Source of the DNA: Coprinopsis marcescibilis
Lineage: Eukaryota; Basidiomycota; Agaricomycetes; Agaricales; Psathyrellaceae
NCBI GenBank assembly: GCA_004369085.1
Contig: ML210276.1
Span: 23,080 to 87,079 of the forward strand
Length of the DNA: 64,000 bases
Reading direction: 5' to 3'
The position numbers were made by a program, and so were the translations under genes. The notes under the pieces are model-generated. The model worked only from the letters and a program-made list of their open reading frames with translations. It was not told the origin of the DNA and ran no database searches. Shown in pieces: positions 34,738-46,353 of the stretch (positions are counted from its first letter, which is position 1; the number at the start of each line of letters is the position of its first letter).

Positions 34738-35635
34738 TTCTCCTCGAAGCTGGCCAAGAAGGGGTACAACTGTCCTTGTGAACGAGACAGAAAAAAAAAC
34801 ATGGACCAGGGGGACGTGGCAAAGCTGAATTCCTGTGCAAGGTCGATCTTTACCCTGCCTTATACTACTTATCTCCAACCGAGGAAACGTGATGACCCTA
34901 CCCAGAGAAGATATGGTGTAGGCCAGATATCATGTCAGAAGCGCAACGGGATCCGCAGCCTGATGAATCTCAAGCTTCCTCGACTTTAGCTACGATGGAC
35001 TGATGTTGGGAGGAAAGTTCCCCGCCATGCTGAATAAAACTTGGCCATCAAACAGCAGGACACTTTCATTTCTCTCCCTCTGTGTTCCTTCCAGAGCGAC
35101 GCAGCCATCCTTTACAAGAGAGAGAAGGTTCAGTGATAGAGGCATAGGTGTTAAACCACCATCTGACACCTCAATGATATCTATCGCGCAGGAAGAAAGG
35201 ATTGGGAACGATGAACAAGAACCAACTCCTAGAATAGTTCGGAACACACCGTTCTGCTATGAGTCTGAAGAAGACCAGATCCTGGATTAAAGCTCGACCT
35301 CAGGCCTCAGGCCTCAGGAATGGCTGTTGTCGGACGCGAAAGCGAATGTATATAATCCTCAGACAAAGAAGAAAACAAAAAGCGGCCCAAGAATCAACAG
35401 TGCGACTGAATGTGGCTGTGTCTGGATTGGGGTTAGGGTTAGTGTCTCGGCAACGGGTACAGAAGCAGAGCATTATGTCACCACCATATTCTCCTCCTTA
35501 CTTCAACCAGAGAAGGCGTTAGTGCCAAAATCATCATTCGAACGAACACATAGTGCTTCAGGTACGATACGAGATGGATAATGCTGAACCCAGAACTCAT
35601 TTGGGATACAGGCTTCTTGAACTGGATTAGGAGAC
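34738..35635. other. Divergent intergenic region (DUF6533 copy D and TMS1)
   Basis: About 0.9 kb with no supported gene. An open frame of 95 codons on the plus strand (35003-35290) has no recognisable feature. A short telomere-like G-rich word lies at 35429. Confidence 0.4.
35429..35442 (+). repeat. Short TTAGGG-like telomeric word
   Basis: GGGGTTAGGGTTAG, just over two units of the TTAGGG telomere repeat used by filamentous fungi. With so few units it may be chance, a Rap1/Tbf1-type protein site, or a scar. It lies in the leader region of the SERINC gene. Confidence 0.35.
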
Positions 35636-37527
35636 ATGGGGCTGTTAATGTCCCTGCCCATTGCGGGCGGCCTGTCAACCATTGCGACCTCCTGCTTAGC
35701 AGGTGCAGCCTTTTGCTGCACCTCCACTGCCGGTATGTTCTTAATGATAGTCGGTGAATACGTCTAACCAACCTGGACAGCTTCAATGCTCTTCAAGTCG
35801 TGCAATTGCAATTCGTCCATTGCCACTCGAATTGGGTTTGCGGTGAGCAGGCAGTCGGATTCGCATGTTGGTTCAAGGACTCATGGAGACTTTGTAGATA
35901 ATATTCTCTCTCAACTCCATACTAGCTTGGGTGATGAAGACGGATGCGGTAGCAAAGCTCATAAAGAAATGGAGTATGGACTACATCAAGATGAACTGCG
36001 CGGAAGGTCAGTGCTACGGAGTGCTCGCGGTGAGTATTGGTCCCCTCGGGTTTATTCCCCGATGCTAAATGCGCTCTAGGTCCATCGTATATGCTTTGCA
36101 CTCAGCTTGTTTCATCTCATTCTCAGCGCTTTCTTGATTGGCGTGAAGAACACCAAGGAGAAGAGAGCAGAGATCCAGAATGGGTGAGTCCTCAAATCGC
36201 AGACCTGTATACTCATACTGACAGCCCCCAAGATGGTGGGGACCTAAAGTCCTCCTCTGGCTCGTTCTTGTTGTCGTATCCTTCTTTATTCCCAACGGCT
36301 TCTTCATGTTCTGGGGCAACTACGTCTCCCTAATCGGCGCTACGATATTCATTCTCCTCGGACTGGTCCTTCTCGTTGACTTTGCACATTCGTGGTCAGA
36401 ACTATGCCTTGAAAAGTGGGAATACTCGTCCTCGAACCTATGGCAATGGATCCTTGTCGGCTCAACCTTCGCCATGTACGCATTCTCCATCACACTGACC
36501 GGTCTCCTCTACGGGTTCTTCGCCGGGTCCGGCTGCGACCTTAATCGCTTCTTCATCTCTTTCAACCTCGCCCTTTGCGTTCTCATCACTGTTGTTTGCG
36601 TGCACCCAACCGTCCAAGAGTACAATCCCCGCTCCGGCTTGGCCCAATCGTCGATGGTTGCTGCATACTGCACCTACCTCGTTGTATCCGCCATCACCAA
36701 CCACACACACGAAACGGCAAAGTGCAACCCTCTTAGAGATGGAAAGGGAACTCAGAAGGCCGTCCTCATCTTTGGTGGTGTCTTCACCTTCCTTGCCATT
36801 GCTTACTCCACGACGAGGGCCGCGACTCAGAGCCGAGCCCTTGTTGGAAATAAGGGGAAAGGAAACGTCCAACTTCCAGATGACGTCGACAACGGGCATT
36901 CAGAGTTGAACTACGTCAACACCCAACCTGGTAGAACAGAGTCTCCCAGGTACCAAGCGATGTTGGCTGCTGTTGAGGCGGGGTGAGTCGATCGTATACT
37001 GCAAGTTAACCTGAACGCTCACTGTATTTCAGAGCAATCCCTGCTTCTGCTCTCAGCGAATTTGACGAAGAAGAAGAAGACGAAGTTGTTGGTGAGGAGC
37101 GCGACGACGAGAAGTCTCACACCCGTTACAACGTAAGCCAGTTGGAACAACTCGACTTCTCATTTCAACAGATCCTGACCACTTTATAACCACAGTACTC
37201 GTGGTTCCACATCATCTTCTGCATTGCAACTATGTATGTGGCGATGTTGCTGACGGACTGGTTCGTCCCTTCTTCCTCTCTCCTCCGGACTCATGTTAAA
37301 TTACCGATTATCAGGAACGTCGTCTCCAAGTCCGACAATAGTGTGTACATTGGCCGATCAGAGGCTGCGATGTGGATGAGGATTGTGTCGAGCTGGGTTT
37401 GCATGATTCTGTACACCTGGAGTCTAGTTGCCCCTGTAATTCTACCTGATCGGTACGTGGTATTGAACGCCCTTCTTGACAGACGACAAACTCATCACGA
37501 CGTTCTTCTAGCTTTGGCGACTATTGA
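35636..37527 (+). CDS. TMS1: SERINC/TMS1 family membrane protein
   Basis: Polytopic membrane protein of 487 aa of the serine-incorporator family; recent structural work on the family suggests lipid scrambling, and yeast Tms1 is vacuolar. Nine exons: 35636-35732, 35781-35842, 35898-36029, 36080-36183, 36233-36982, 37033-37132, 37196-37260, 37315-37452, 37512-37527. Landmarks are the Cys-rich FCCTSTAASMLFKSCNCNSS, IFSLNSILAWVMKTD, IQNGWWGPKVLLWL, FFIPNGFFMFWGNY and HTRYNYSWFHIIFC. Then come MYVAMLLTDWNVV, MWMRIVSSWVCMILYTWSLV and the terminal APVILPDRFGDY. The acceptor at 36232 was preferred because it restores the conserved NGWWGPK. About ten to eleven hydrophobic segments. An acidic loop (EEEEDEVVGEERDDE) lies before the last three helices. 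Confidence 0.93.
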
Positions 37528-39010
37528 TTCTTTTGCTCTGTTCTTGTGTACAAGTGCTGCCCCTATAATACCTGCTTTGTGTTATCTTCCCAAGCTCGAC
37601 TGTCATCGGGTTCTCGTCGACTGACGTGCTCCTGTTGGACAGGCCAGTTTTGCTGACCTGGCTCAGTCTGGCCTTTCTAGATCATATCATGGTTACGGAT
37701 TCATCCAGGGTGTTATCAACAATGTTCAGAAAAACTGATGCGGCATGCCATGCCACCCTACCCCGTCTCGAACACTTTCGTCACCTGGTTCAGAAGAATC
37801 TAGATTTGGATTTGCATGTTCCCCATGACATGCTTCGCCAGTTAACAACACTACTTATTTGAAGGCTGTATGCGGATCGGATATCAGGCCCATGGCCTAA
37901 GTATACCAAATCATCAAGATATGATGGTTCGTACATTTCTTCCGTCAACCGCGCCCCCGTGACCCTCGCTAAACGCTTCCTGCAGTGAACAATTTGTCTA
38001 TAATATGCAGATTCACTGTCCCTCTCTACCTAAGCCTCAATTAATCCGGCCCTTAACGAATATTCTCATGTTCGCCATGGCCTGGTGGGAATAACCAGGC
38101 ACGTCCGGTCTCGGTTGCCAATGTCATAACCACGGAAATCACCAATACCGGCTAACCTGAACCCACTGGCGCAAAATCGCGTACTTGCATCAAGGTCCCT
38201 GCATAAGCATTATTCTCAACCTGTCCACAACCACATCCATCAGCAGGATTTGACACTTCCAGCGAATGTCAGTGACATTCGATATCAAACCAACTGATTT
38301 CGAGATCCATACGAAACATGCGATGCCTAGGGCCTGCGCCGTTCCGATACTAAAGCGTCGAGGGACGCCCTTGTATTATTGTCCAAGTCGCCAGATAAGA
38401 TAGATTTGAAGAAGCGGAATGCCCAAAGCGATGTCGGTCAACGGCGAGTTCGGGTTGTGGGTGTACATTTTATTATCTCAGTGATCGCAATTGACGGGAC
38501 GACGCCCCCGCCCCTAGCATACCCAGCTGTCACAATCCTACCTGCCGATAATGATAAGTAGGTATTCCTTACATACATGCCATCACCTTGAATGACACGA
38601 AGCAGCAGCTTCAGGATTACTTACCACAATTGCCTTTATCCCCTTCGGCCCCCAGTGCCGTGCAGTGCCTCTCCATCCGAACTCGGTGCCACTGTCCATC
38701 TTCGTCCCTTCCCATGGGAGTAACAACCTCGTCACCTATAAGTATATAAAGATAGAGCTGTGGGCATGGAAGCTGTCCCCCCTTGGCCGTAGATACCACC
38801 CCACCATTATCGGCGGCGCCAGTGCGGTGTGTTCAAGATTACTTGACACCATTCCAGCTCTCTGGGTGCAAGGTCCTCTCTCTCCGCCTTACCTCAACCC
38901 CACCTCTCTTTCTTTGACAGTACCAACTCACTTTCGTTCTTGAGTCTTCGCTGGCCGAGCACCTTCGTGCAGTACCACCCTCCTTTCGAAATCATATCCC
39001 ATGATATAAC
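37528..39010. other. Intergenic, no gene seen
   Basis: About 1.5 kb without a supported gene. It contains the promoter of the next DUF6533 gene at its right end, including a TATA-like element and C/T-rich tract after 38870. Confidence 0.4.
38743..38750 (+). promoter_or_regulatory. TATA-box-like element
   Basis: TATATAAA, 268 bp upstream of the start codon of DUF6533 copy E, followed by a C/T-rich tract at 38870-38940 that would fit a transcription start. The distance allows for a long leader. Confidence 0.35.
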
Positions 39011-41379
39011 ATGTCACCCGATGCTCAACCTGGAGCAGAGATGGATCCAGTGAAGCAATCAGTAGTGTGCGTTTCCAATCATTTTTTTTTTTGCAAGTTT
39101 ATACTTGGAGGCTCACTCGCTTTATTGGCTTTGCACTGTGCTTCGCTGTCCCGACCGAAACACCTACGCCATTTGCCCCATACGTTCTGTTCTACGCGTT
39201 GTGGGTCCGGTTGATTGACGGGCATTATTCTTTCCACATACACGATCCCTCGACATCGACCGTTTATAGGTATCAGACACAATATGTCGTTGCCGTTTCC
39301 CTTAGTGAGTTGATCCTGCCTTCATGTCCTTCTAGTGTGCGCGAACAGCTGATCGCTATCACCCCTCATTCCTCACATCACAATATCCCACCCATCTATT
39401 CATCTCCGCTTCATGAATCACCCATCCATCCAAACCCGCCGAAATTAATGAACACCCGTGGAACTCGAATGACGAACAGCGATACTGCTATACGACTACG
39501 CCCTCACCTTCTGCAACGAAGTAAACTGGATCTGGCGTGGCCCATCCCGGACGTCGTTGACGACGATCCTCTTCTTCATCAACCGCTACTTTTCCCTCCT
39601 CGTCACCCCCGTTCTTGTCGCGCAGTATTTTTGGGAGAGCTCTGATTCTTCGCGGCTTCCAGTTGAGTCTTCCTCTTCGCGTTCATCCATTCATTCATTC
39701 CTTCCCGGGTTCGTTCTCCACATCGTTTCCAAGTTCTTTTTTATATACGAATCATATGATCATCGCGTTCCCATGTATATGTTTAACGTTTAACGCCGTA
39801 CTGACGCTCGGTGCGCTGTTTATAGCTGTACGTCCGCGTCCAACATCCAAGTCGACCCACCTAATCCATTCAAACTCCAATTTTAGATGCAGAACCTTGA
39901 CCACATTTCACTACATCGCAATCTTCTTTTCTCAATCCGTTATGGGAGGTATGTCATCCACTCATGGATCACCCTTACCCTGGGTTTGCATTTCCTCCGA
40001 ACTTGTAACGAGCCCCTCTCCTCTCTAGTTATTCTCGTTATGCGAACCCACGCACTATATGGGAAACCACGATGGATTCTCCTCCTATTCGGAATAATTG
40101 CTCTAGCGGTCGTAGCAGCCGGAGTCGTACGTTTCGCATCCTACATTCCCATTCCAAAAGACGTTTCGCTGAACGTCTTCTTCTTCTCAAATCTAATGTA
40201 TAGTGGGGACTGGTTACTGCACCGAAACTGGCATTCTCCGATAGCCCAATTCCACCGAGAGGGTGTATACTTCCCGTAACTCGAAAATCGTGAGTGTCCT
40301 ATTCATACCATCATTGCAACCGCGAACACGATCGCTAACATCCCAACCTCTGCACAGGATCGAAAGTAAGACATCGGACGTATTCCTTCTATCACGAATC
40401 CCGAAAAATCTTTTGGAAACTAGAATTCTGATACTAACACTCCGTCACAGATTACATGCCAGGGATCATCATGGTAATGGCGGGCGAGATGCTCATCTTC
40501 GCCATGACGCTGTACAAGTCGGTCCAGATCACGAAACGGGAAAAGCCCATTGTTCTGCGGATTCTGCTTCGCGATGGTAGGTCCCCACACCGCTTTGAGC
40601 GCTCTTCACAACGTTTGATCAACATGCTGAACTACGCCGGCGATCTCTAGGAGCGCTGTATTTTGGGTGAGCCTTCTTTCGTTGTTAAATGTCCTGCGTG
40701 GCAACCTAGTTGCACCGCCAGGAGCAGTCCTTGATGTGATGAGGATACTAATACTTATGACTGTGTTATATAGAGTCATCATGGTAGCATATATTGGTCT
40801 ACTCGTCTCGTATTATGTGAGTACCGTTCATCAACACGACTTGTTTCAATATCGCCGATGAGCTGACTACGGTGCTGCTGTTGCACAGGGTCCTGATGTA
40901 CGTCGTTGCGCTTCTCCCTGGGCTTCAGACCACGATCGCGATTCTCATTCTCACACATCATGATATGCATAGGACTACTCTCGAGGCAACATCGCTACTC
41001 TCGTAAACAGGTCAGTTCCACCTCGATATACCACCGAACCATCCACTCAGTGCTCACCACGATCTCCGAACCTCTTGCGAATCTCCCACCCAACCTTCTC
41101 TTCTCAACCATCACCTGCTACGACACACACAGCCTATACGCAACGCTCGTATCGCGACTGATCCTCAACCTACGCGACCCCTCGCTAAGTTCAGATGCCC
41201 GCTTCATGGGCCAAAACGAAACACGGACATCAGACATCACCACGTCCGTCATGGTCGGTACAGGCGGCAGCGTCTCCCTCGCCGACTCGTCCTACTTTTA
41301 CCCCAGTCGCGGGAGCGACGACATCAGCCTCAACTCTCTAAAACTGCAATCGAATGCGCGGGGCGGCGACTATGTGTAA
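39011..41379 (+). CDS. DUF6533-type seven-helix membrane protein, diverged copy E
   Basis: Same family as copies A-D but on the opposite strand, well diverged and beyond TMS1. The 335-aa product uses fourteen exons: 39011-39066, 39270-39304, 39480-39661, 39826-39827, 39887-39948, 40029-40126, 40204-40289, 40358-40365, 40451-40576, 40651-40666, 40774-40816, 40889-40897, 40973-41010, 41133-41379. Landmarks are ILLYDYALTFCNEVNWIW, FFINRYFSLLVTPVL, VMRTHALYGKPRWILLLFG, and SRLILNLRDPSLS in the tail. Exon lengths 35, 2, 62, 98, 8, 16, 43, 9 and 38 equal those of copy A, although the protein sequence is only distantly similar. That agreement is the best evidence for this model. Introns 1 and 2 are longer (203 and 175 nt) than in the array. 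The C-terminal tail is Ser/Thr-rich. Confidence 0.75.
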
Positions 41380-41565
41380 TGTATCGTGTAGCACGAGCAT
41401 GTAACATCAACTGTGTATTATTAGTATGTTATTGTACTTATTGCAAAGCACTTGTTAAGAGTCCGCAGACCGGAACGCGCCAATTGAAAAAATTAAAAGG
41501 GCCGACGAGCACGCGTCGGACTCGCGGCGGCGGGCAGCACTGAGCAGCTTTGATATCAATCCACC

Positions 41566-43602
41566 ATGGAACACGCGGTGCCTCAACGACTGCACCAATG
41601 GATCGAAGCCAACTACCCCAGACCCCGTATCGACCCCGTACGTAGCACATCACCACAACCCCTCACCCGCATCATCCAAACCAACCACTAACGTTTAACC
41701 CCAAACAACAAAGGCATGGCTTCAAGACTGCTACACCTGGCTCGTCTCCGAGGGCACAGACCCAGACCCCCCACACTACACCAACATGATCGCCAAAGTC
41801 GAGGAGCAGATCCACAAGTCCGATCTCTACGACAGCACGATGCACGGTACAGGCCTGCCCGTCCAAGTCGCCTCGCCCACGACGACGACGACGCTCGGCG
41901 GGCCGCCCGTGCTCGTGCAGCTGGTGGCCCTGACGGATGTGGGCATCAGCGCGTTTCAGCTCGAGCAGGTGCGCAAGGCGAGGGAGGAACGGGTGGAGCA
42001 GGGTACGGTGCTGGAGGAGGGCGAGGGAGAGGGAGAGGGCGATGTGGAGGTCGAGGGCGAAGGCCCTATGCCTAAATATCCCAGAGGCACGCTGCTGCTG
42101 CACCTCAGCGACGGTGTCACCACTCTCAAAGCGATGGAATACCGCCCGCTGCCTGATTTTTCTCTTCTGACCACACCACTGGGGCTCAAGGTGCGCATCA
42201 GCGTGCATCCTTGCCCAGTTCACTAACCAAGGACGGTATTCGGCAGATCCAACTAAAAGATGCTCGCGTCGTACGCGGCGTCGCGCAGCTAGAACAGAAG
42301 AACATCATAATCAAAGGCGGAAACACCGTAGAAAACTTGATAAGAGACCATAAATTCAAACAATCTCTACGCCAGCGACTAGGGTAACTCTTTACAATCC
42401 AAGTATATACAAGCACTAACAAGCCGTCCAGTCTTCCAATCGAACCTGACCCAGAACCAACAGAGAACGCCGAAAACCAAGGCGAACCAGGGCAGGAACA
42501 ACAGGCAGCACCAGCCCGCTCGCCCCTGCGCGACATCTCGCCACCGCCATCCCCGCCCATGCCGCCCCGGAACGACGACATGGACCTCGACAACCGTCGC
42601 AGACGCGTGCCCAGCACCTCCGGCACCTCCCACTACTTTTCCAACCCACCAGCATCCACCTCAACCTCCACCCTGCCCTCCAGCTCAAATTCAAATTCAA
42701 ATTCAAATTCAAATTCAACCATGCCCTCCCTCGGGCTCCCACCCACAATCCGCCAGGCCCACAGCACACAAGCACACCCCCCCTCTCCGGACATGGACGA
42801 CGACTTTGACTGGGGGCTCGTCGACGAAATCGAACAGGAAGCACTGATGCGTCCAAACATTCCTATTCCACCTCCAATACCACCCAACCACTTGCCAAAC
42901 ATTGCCAGCATTTCCACCTCCACCCCGCCCACGCTCACCAGGACCACGCCCAACCCCCAACCACCCGAGCTCGAATCCGCCAACACCACATACATCTACG
43001 CCGAACCCCACTCCGCATTTTCAAGCATCCTCACCCAGCCTCCCACCCTAGGCCAGCGCCTCAAGCTCGCGCCAACCTACACGCCTTCCCCGCGCCAACC
43101 GCGCAACGCCCCACCACCCCCCCACACAGTCCCCATCACCGTCTCTGATTCCTCTTCCTCCGCCTCCTCCTCCGATGATTACGGGATGGAGGCACCGATG
43201 CTTGATAGTGAGGATTACCGCGAGCTCGAGATCATCGAGAAGCAGGCGGTAGCGGTGGCGGTAGCAGCGAGCCAGCCCCGCGCGCAGCGAGGGCGCGGTG
43301 CGTCGGCTCCGCAGCAAGCCTCGCAAGCCCCGGTAGTCATCGATTTCACGCTAGTGGATACAAGTGATGAGGAAGGAGAGGCGGGTATGGGCGTGGACGA
43401 TAAAGAGAACGTGCCCGTCGCTACGCGCAACGTCCGCAGACGCACTGGAGCAACGCCCAGCGCAGACATTCCGAGTCAGTCTGGAGGACATCTAGGCGGC
43501 GGCAGCAGCAGCAGCAGCAGCAGCCAGAGACACGACAGACCAACTCGGCGCATTCGACCGGTTGTACAGGCCACCGGACAGGACTTTATCGACCTCACTT
43601 GA
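41566..43602 (+). CDS. RMI1: RecQ-mediated genome instability protein 1 (Rmi1) homologue
   Basis: Partner of the RecQ helicase-topoisomerase III complex that dissolves double Holliday junctions (family role). The protein has 618 aa in four exons (41566-41637, 41714-42190, 42247-42383, 42432-43602). The N-terminal three-helix part (PRIDPAWLQDCYTWLVSEG) leads into the OB fold. There LVQLVALTDVGISAFQLE, LHLSDGVTTLKAMEYRPL, TTPLGLKIQLKDARVVRGV and IIIKGGNTVENLI form the expected strands. An acidic insert (EEGEGEGEGDVEVEGEG) interrupts the OB fold loop. The C-terminal 370 residues are Pro/Ser-rich and disordered. They include an Asn-Ser repeat, a Ser run, and acidic FTLVDTSDEE and DFIDLT segments that resemble SUMO-interacting motifs. 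Confidence 0.85.
42686..42715 (+). repeat. Hexanucleotide microsatellite (CAAATT)5
   Basis: Five perfect units of CAAATT inside the RMI1 coding sequence, read as alternating Asn-Ser. Units of six keep the frame when copy number changes. Confidence 0.95.
43503..43524 (+). repeat. Trinucleotide microsatellite (AGC)7
   Basis: Seven AGC codons giving a serine run near the C-terminus of the RMI1 product; likely length-variable between strains. Confidence 0.9.
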
Positions 43603-44194
43603 GTAAAAGCAGCATGATGCATGATGCGCGGTTGGGAAAGCCGGTTCGGTATTGAACGTTGTATGATACACTTTGCATATTATTGTATGGATGCGTAAAT
43701 GTTTGTTTGGAGGACGCCTCGAGCTGCATCGGTCATTGCTCGGGGTACTACTCACCAGGCTGCACAGCACCGCTAGTTTCAATTTCAAACGGTACGGCGT
43801 ATAGCGTAAATTCGCGACTTGCACCGCATGCACGAGGCAAGCGGTGCCCCAGTGGGGAGGTTGCGCCCACACAAGGATGGCGTCTAAACACGCAAATCAG
43901 CGGCGGTTTGAAGAGACGGAATGAACTTAGCATTGGTGTATGCTTGCACAGTCGCAAAGACACAATTCTCTCCACTAAGTGCTCTCGAGCCTCGGGGAAC
44001 CAAGCAAAGAATTAAACTTGAAAGGAAAAGGGGGAGAGAAAGAGGCAACGAGTCTGACACAGACGATGTGATGTACATACAAGGGTCCCTAGGTCCGGTT
44101 ATTGAAAAGATAAAAAAAGGGATATCAAAGGGCGCCGTCAAAGGGGATGAGGATAAGGATGGAAGCGCGGACGTGTATGGGTAGTAGGACATCC
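43603..44194. other. Convergent 3' region (RMI1 and DNAJC8-like)
   Basis: Presumed 3' UTRs of two convergent genes. No gene or clear hairpin terminator seen; the plus strand near 44020-44050 is purine-rich. Confidence 0.4.
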
Positions 44195-45170
44195 TCAGCC
44201 GAGAATGGCGATCTTGGACTTTTTCTTCTTCTTGCTACTCGTAGCCGCAAAGTTTCTCCACGAGCCCACACGTTCTTCCCTGTTATCTGTATGCATATAT
44301 ATATGTGAGTGGGGGGAAACGACGACTGCGGGCAACGCTGCTGCTCACCTTCCCAAGCACGCTCCTCCTCCGCCTTCCGCTTCTTGGTCGTCACCTCCTC
44401 TTCCTTCTTCTTCGCCTCCAGGCCCTCGTTGGCCAGATTCATCTTCATCGCTCTATGGGCAGGTCAGCACAGACGGAGGGGTATCGAGAACGGGGGGACG
44501 CACTTTCGTCGGCGCACCTCCTCCTCGATGAGCAGCTGCTTGGACTGTGCGCGGAGGTGCACTCTAAACGGCGGGGTCAGGGATTTAAGCTTGGGGTCGT
44601 CGTGCGGTGTCGTGATAGGCATATTAAACGACTTGAGCACTATATGTCTAGACTGTGTAACGAGGGCGTCTAGTTCTTCCCTCTTTGCCTTGTCCGAAAG
44701 CTCTGACTCGGCCTGCACGTTGCAACCCGTCAGCCAGCGTATATGAAAGCAAAAGCAAGAGCAAAGAGCACCTTCTTTAGCAGATCAAACGCCTCTGGTG
44801 CCCTCGCATGGGAGCATTTATCGGGGTGGATGACTGGAAGCGCAAGTGAGCGAGGGGGCATACAAAAGGTAGCGAAATGAACTTGCATAGCGAAAGCTGC
44901 TTGTACTTTTTCTTTATCTGTTCCTGCGTGGCCAGTTCGTCTACGTCTATGATTTCATACGGGCTGGAGCACACATCAGCACGACGTGCATACACGACAA
45001 GAGTAGTGGACCCACTTCAACTTGAACGCCTTGAGGATGCGCTCCACCTCGACCTCCCTCTGGAACGCCGTGGCCTCTCTATTCAGCAGCCTGTCGATAT
45101 CAGCCACATCAGGTCCCGCTTGGTCCTTTCCCTTTGAGCTCGATGCTTGCGGTTGGGTGCTTGCAGACAT
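44195..45170 (-). CDS. J-domain protein, DNAJC8/Spf31-like splicing-associated factor
   Basis: Nuclear J-protein of 228 aa; animal DNAJC8 is spliceosome-associated. Exons in transcription order: 45016-45170, 44887-44963, 44772-44833, 44504-44712, 44349-44452, 44195-44274. The N-terminal helix DIDRLLNREATAFQREVE is typical of DNAJC8. The J domain reads LNPYEIIDVDELATQEQIK, KKYKQLSLFIHPDKC and ARAPEAFDLLKKAE, with an intact HPD. The C-terminal half is a long charged helix (EEEVRRRKAMKMNLANEG) ending in ERVGSWRNFAATSSKKKKSK and the terminal KIAILG, as in DNAJC8. The intron inside QLSL/FIHPD starts with GCAAGT, a GC-AG intron. The last acceptor was placed at 44275 because it restores the ERVGSWRNF motif. 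Confidence 0.88.
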
Positions 45171-45308
45171 GGGTTGGTGGTGGTGGTGGGTACTAGTAGT
45201 GCTATAACACTCCCTGACTCGCAAGGCTTGGCAAAAGCGGACCGGCACGTGCCACGAATAGTTGGCATAATTTATTATTTCGCCTTTACCCGCTCGTTCC
45301 GGCATTCA
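45171..45308. promoter_or_regulatory. Compact bidirectional promoter (DNAJC8-like / COX11)
   Basis: Only 138 bp separate the two divergent start codons. The stretch holds a (GGT)n tract next to the DNAJC8-like start and a CACGTG-like GCACGTGCC box at 45246-45254, which resembles an E-box or Cbf1-type site. No TATA box is evident. Confidence 0.5.
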
Positions 45309-46289
45309 ATGTCCTTTCTCCGACCTCTATCCAGGTCGACGCCTCTGCAGAGCTGGCTGCGCTCTCCATGCCTATTGCTCCCTGGGATACCACGGCAGAC
45401 ATGGTACAGCACAGCGCCAAAGCCCCCAGGAAACGGAGGGAAACGAGCAGCAGACGGATTCAAGACGCGCGAACAGGTGCACCGCGACCGTAACAGATCG
45501 CTGCTAATGTACTCCTCCGCCGTCGTAAGCCCCCATCCATTTATTCTGCCAACCGCCGCTGACACCCCCGCAGATCCTCGTAGCAGTCGGGGCGAGCTAC
45601 GCAGCAGTCCCCCTCTACCGCATGTTCTGCGCCGCAACCGGTTTCGCAGGCACACCTAAGGTCGGAACAGGCCGCTTCGAAGCAGAGCGCCTCGTCCCCG
45701 TCGAAAGCGCACGCAGGATAAAAGTCCACTTCAACGCTGACAAGTCCGAGCAGCTCCCCTGGCTCTTCACCCCGCAGCAGAAATTCGTCAGCGTCCTCCC
45801 CGGCGAGTCCAGTCTCGCCTTCTACACCGCAAAGAACAACTCGAGCCAGGATATCATTGGAATTGCAACGTACAATGTGACGCCGGACAGGGTACGCTTC
45901 GCTCTCGCTCGGACTGGGATAGTGCATTGAATCAGCACAGGTCGCACCGTACTTTTCAAAAGTGGAGTGCTTCTGCTTTGAAGAGCAGAAACTGCTCGCG
46001 GGAGAAGAAGTCGACATGCCTCTGCTCTTCTTCATCGACAAGGACATCCTTGACGACCCTTCATGTCGGAACGTAGACGACGTTGTGCTCTCATACACGT
46101 TCTTCCGGTTCGTCAATCTCCCTCTCGCTCCTTGTTCACATCTAACAACACAACAGTGCCCGACGCAATAAATTCGGCCACCTGGAACCAGACGCCTCCG
46201 AAGCAGCCGTCCAGACATCTCTCGGATTCGACAAATTCGAACACGCCCGTCCAGCTTCGTCGGCACCAGACGTCCCAAAAGCTTCCTAA
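45309..46289 (+). CDS. COX11: Cytochrome c oxidase assembly protein Cox11
   Basis: Inner-membrane copper protein that delivers Cu to the CuB site of Cox1 (family role). The protein has 277 aa in four exons (45309-45524, 45574-45891, 45941-46107, 46157-46289). The Arg/Ser/Pro-rich N-terminus (MSFLRPLSRSTPLQSWL) is a mitochondrial presequence. Residues 68-90 (SSAVILVAVGASYAAVPLY) form the single membrane helix. It is followed by RMFCAATGFAGTP with the conserved Cys, then the intermembrane-space beta domain: LPWLFTPQQKFVSVLPGES, NNSSQDIIGIATYNVTP and the copper-binding ECFCFEEQ. KVECFCFEEQKLLAGEEVDM is nearly invariant in the family. The C-terminal DASEAAVQTSLGFDKFEHA part is a fungal extension. 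Confidence 0.95.
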
Positions 46290-46353
46290 CCACTCAACGA
46301 TTAACATTATAGAGTACACATATCATACACATATTAATGGTTATAGATCAACC

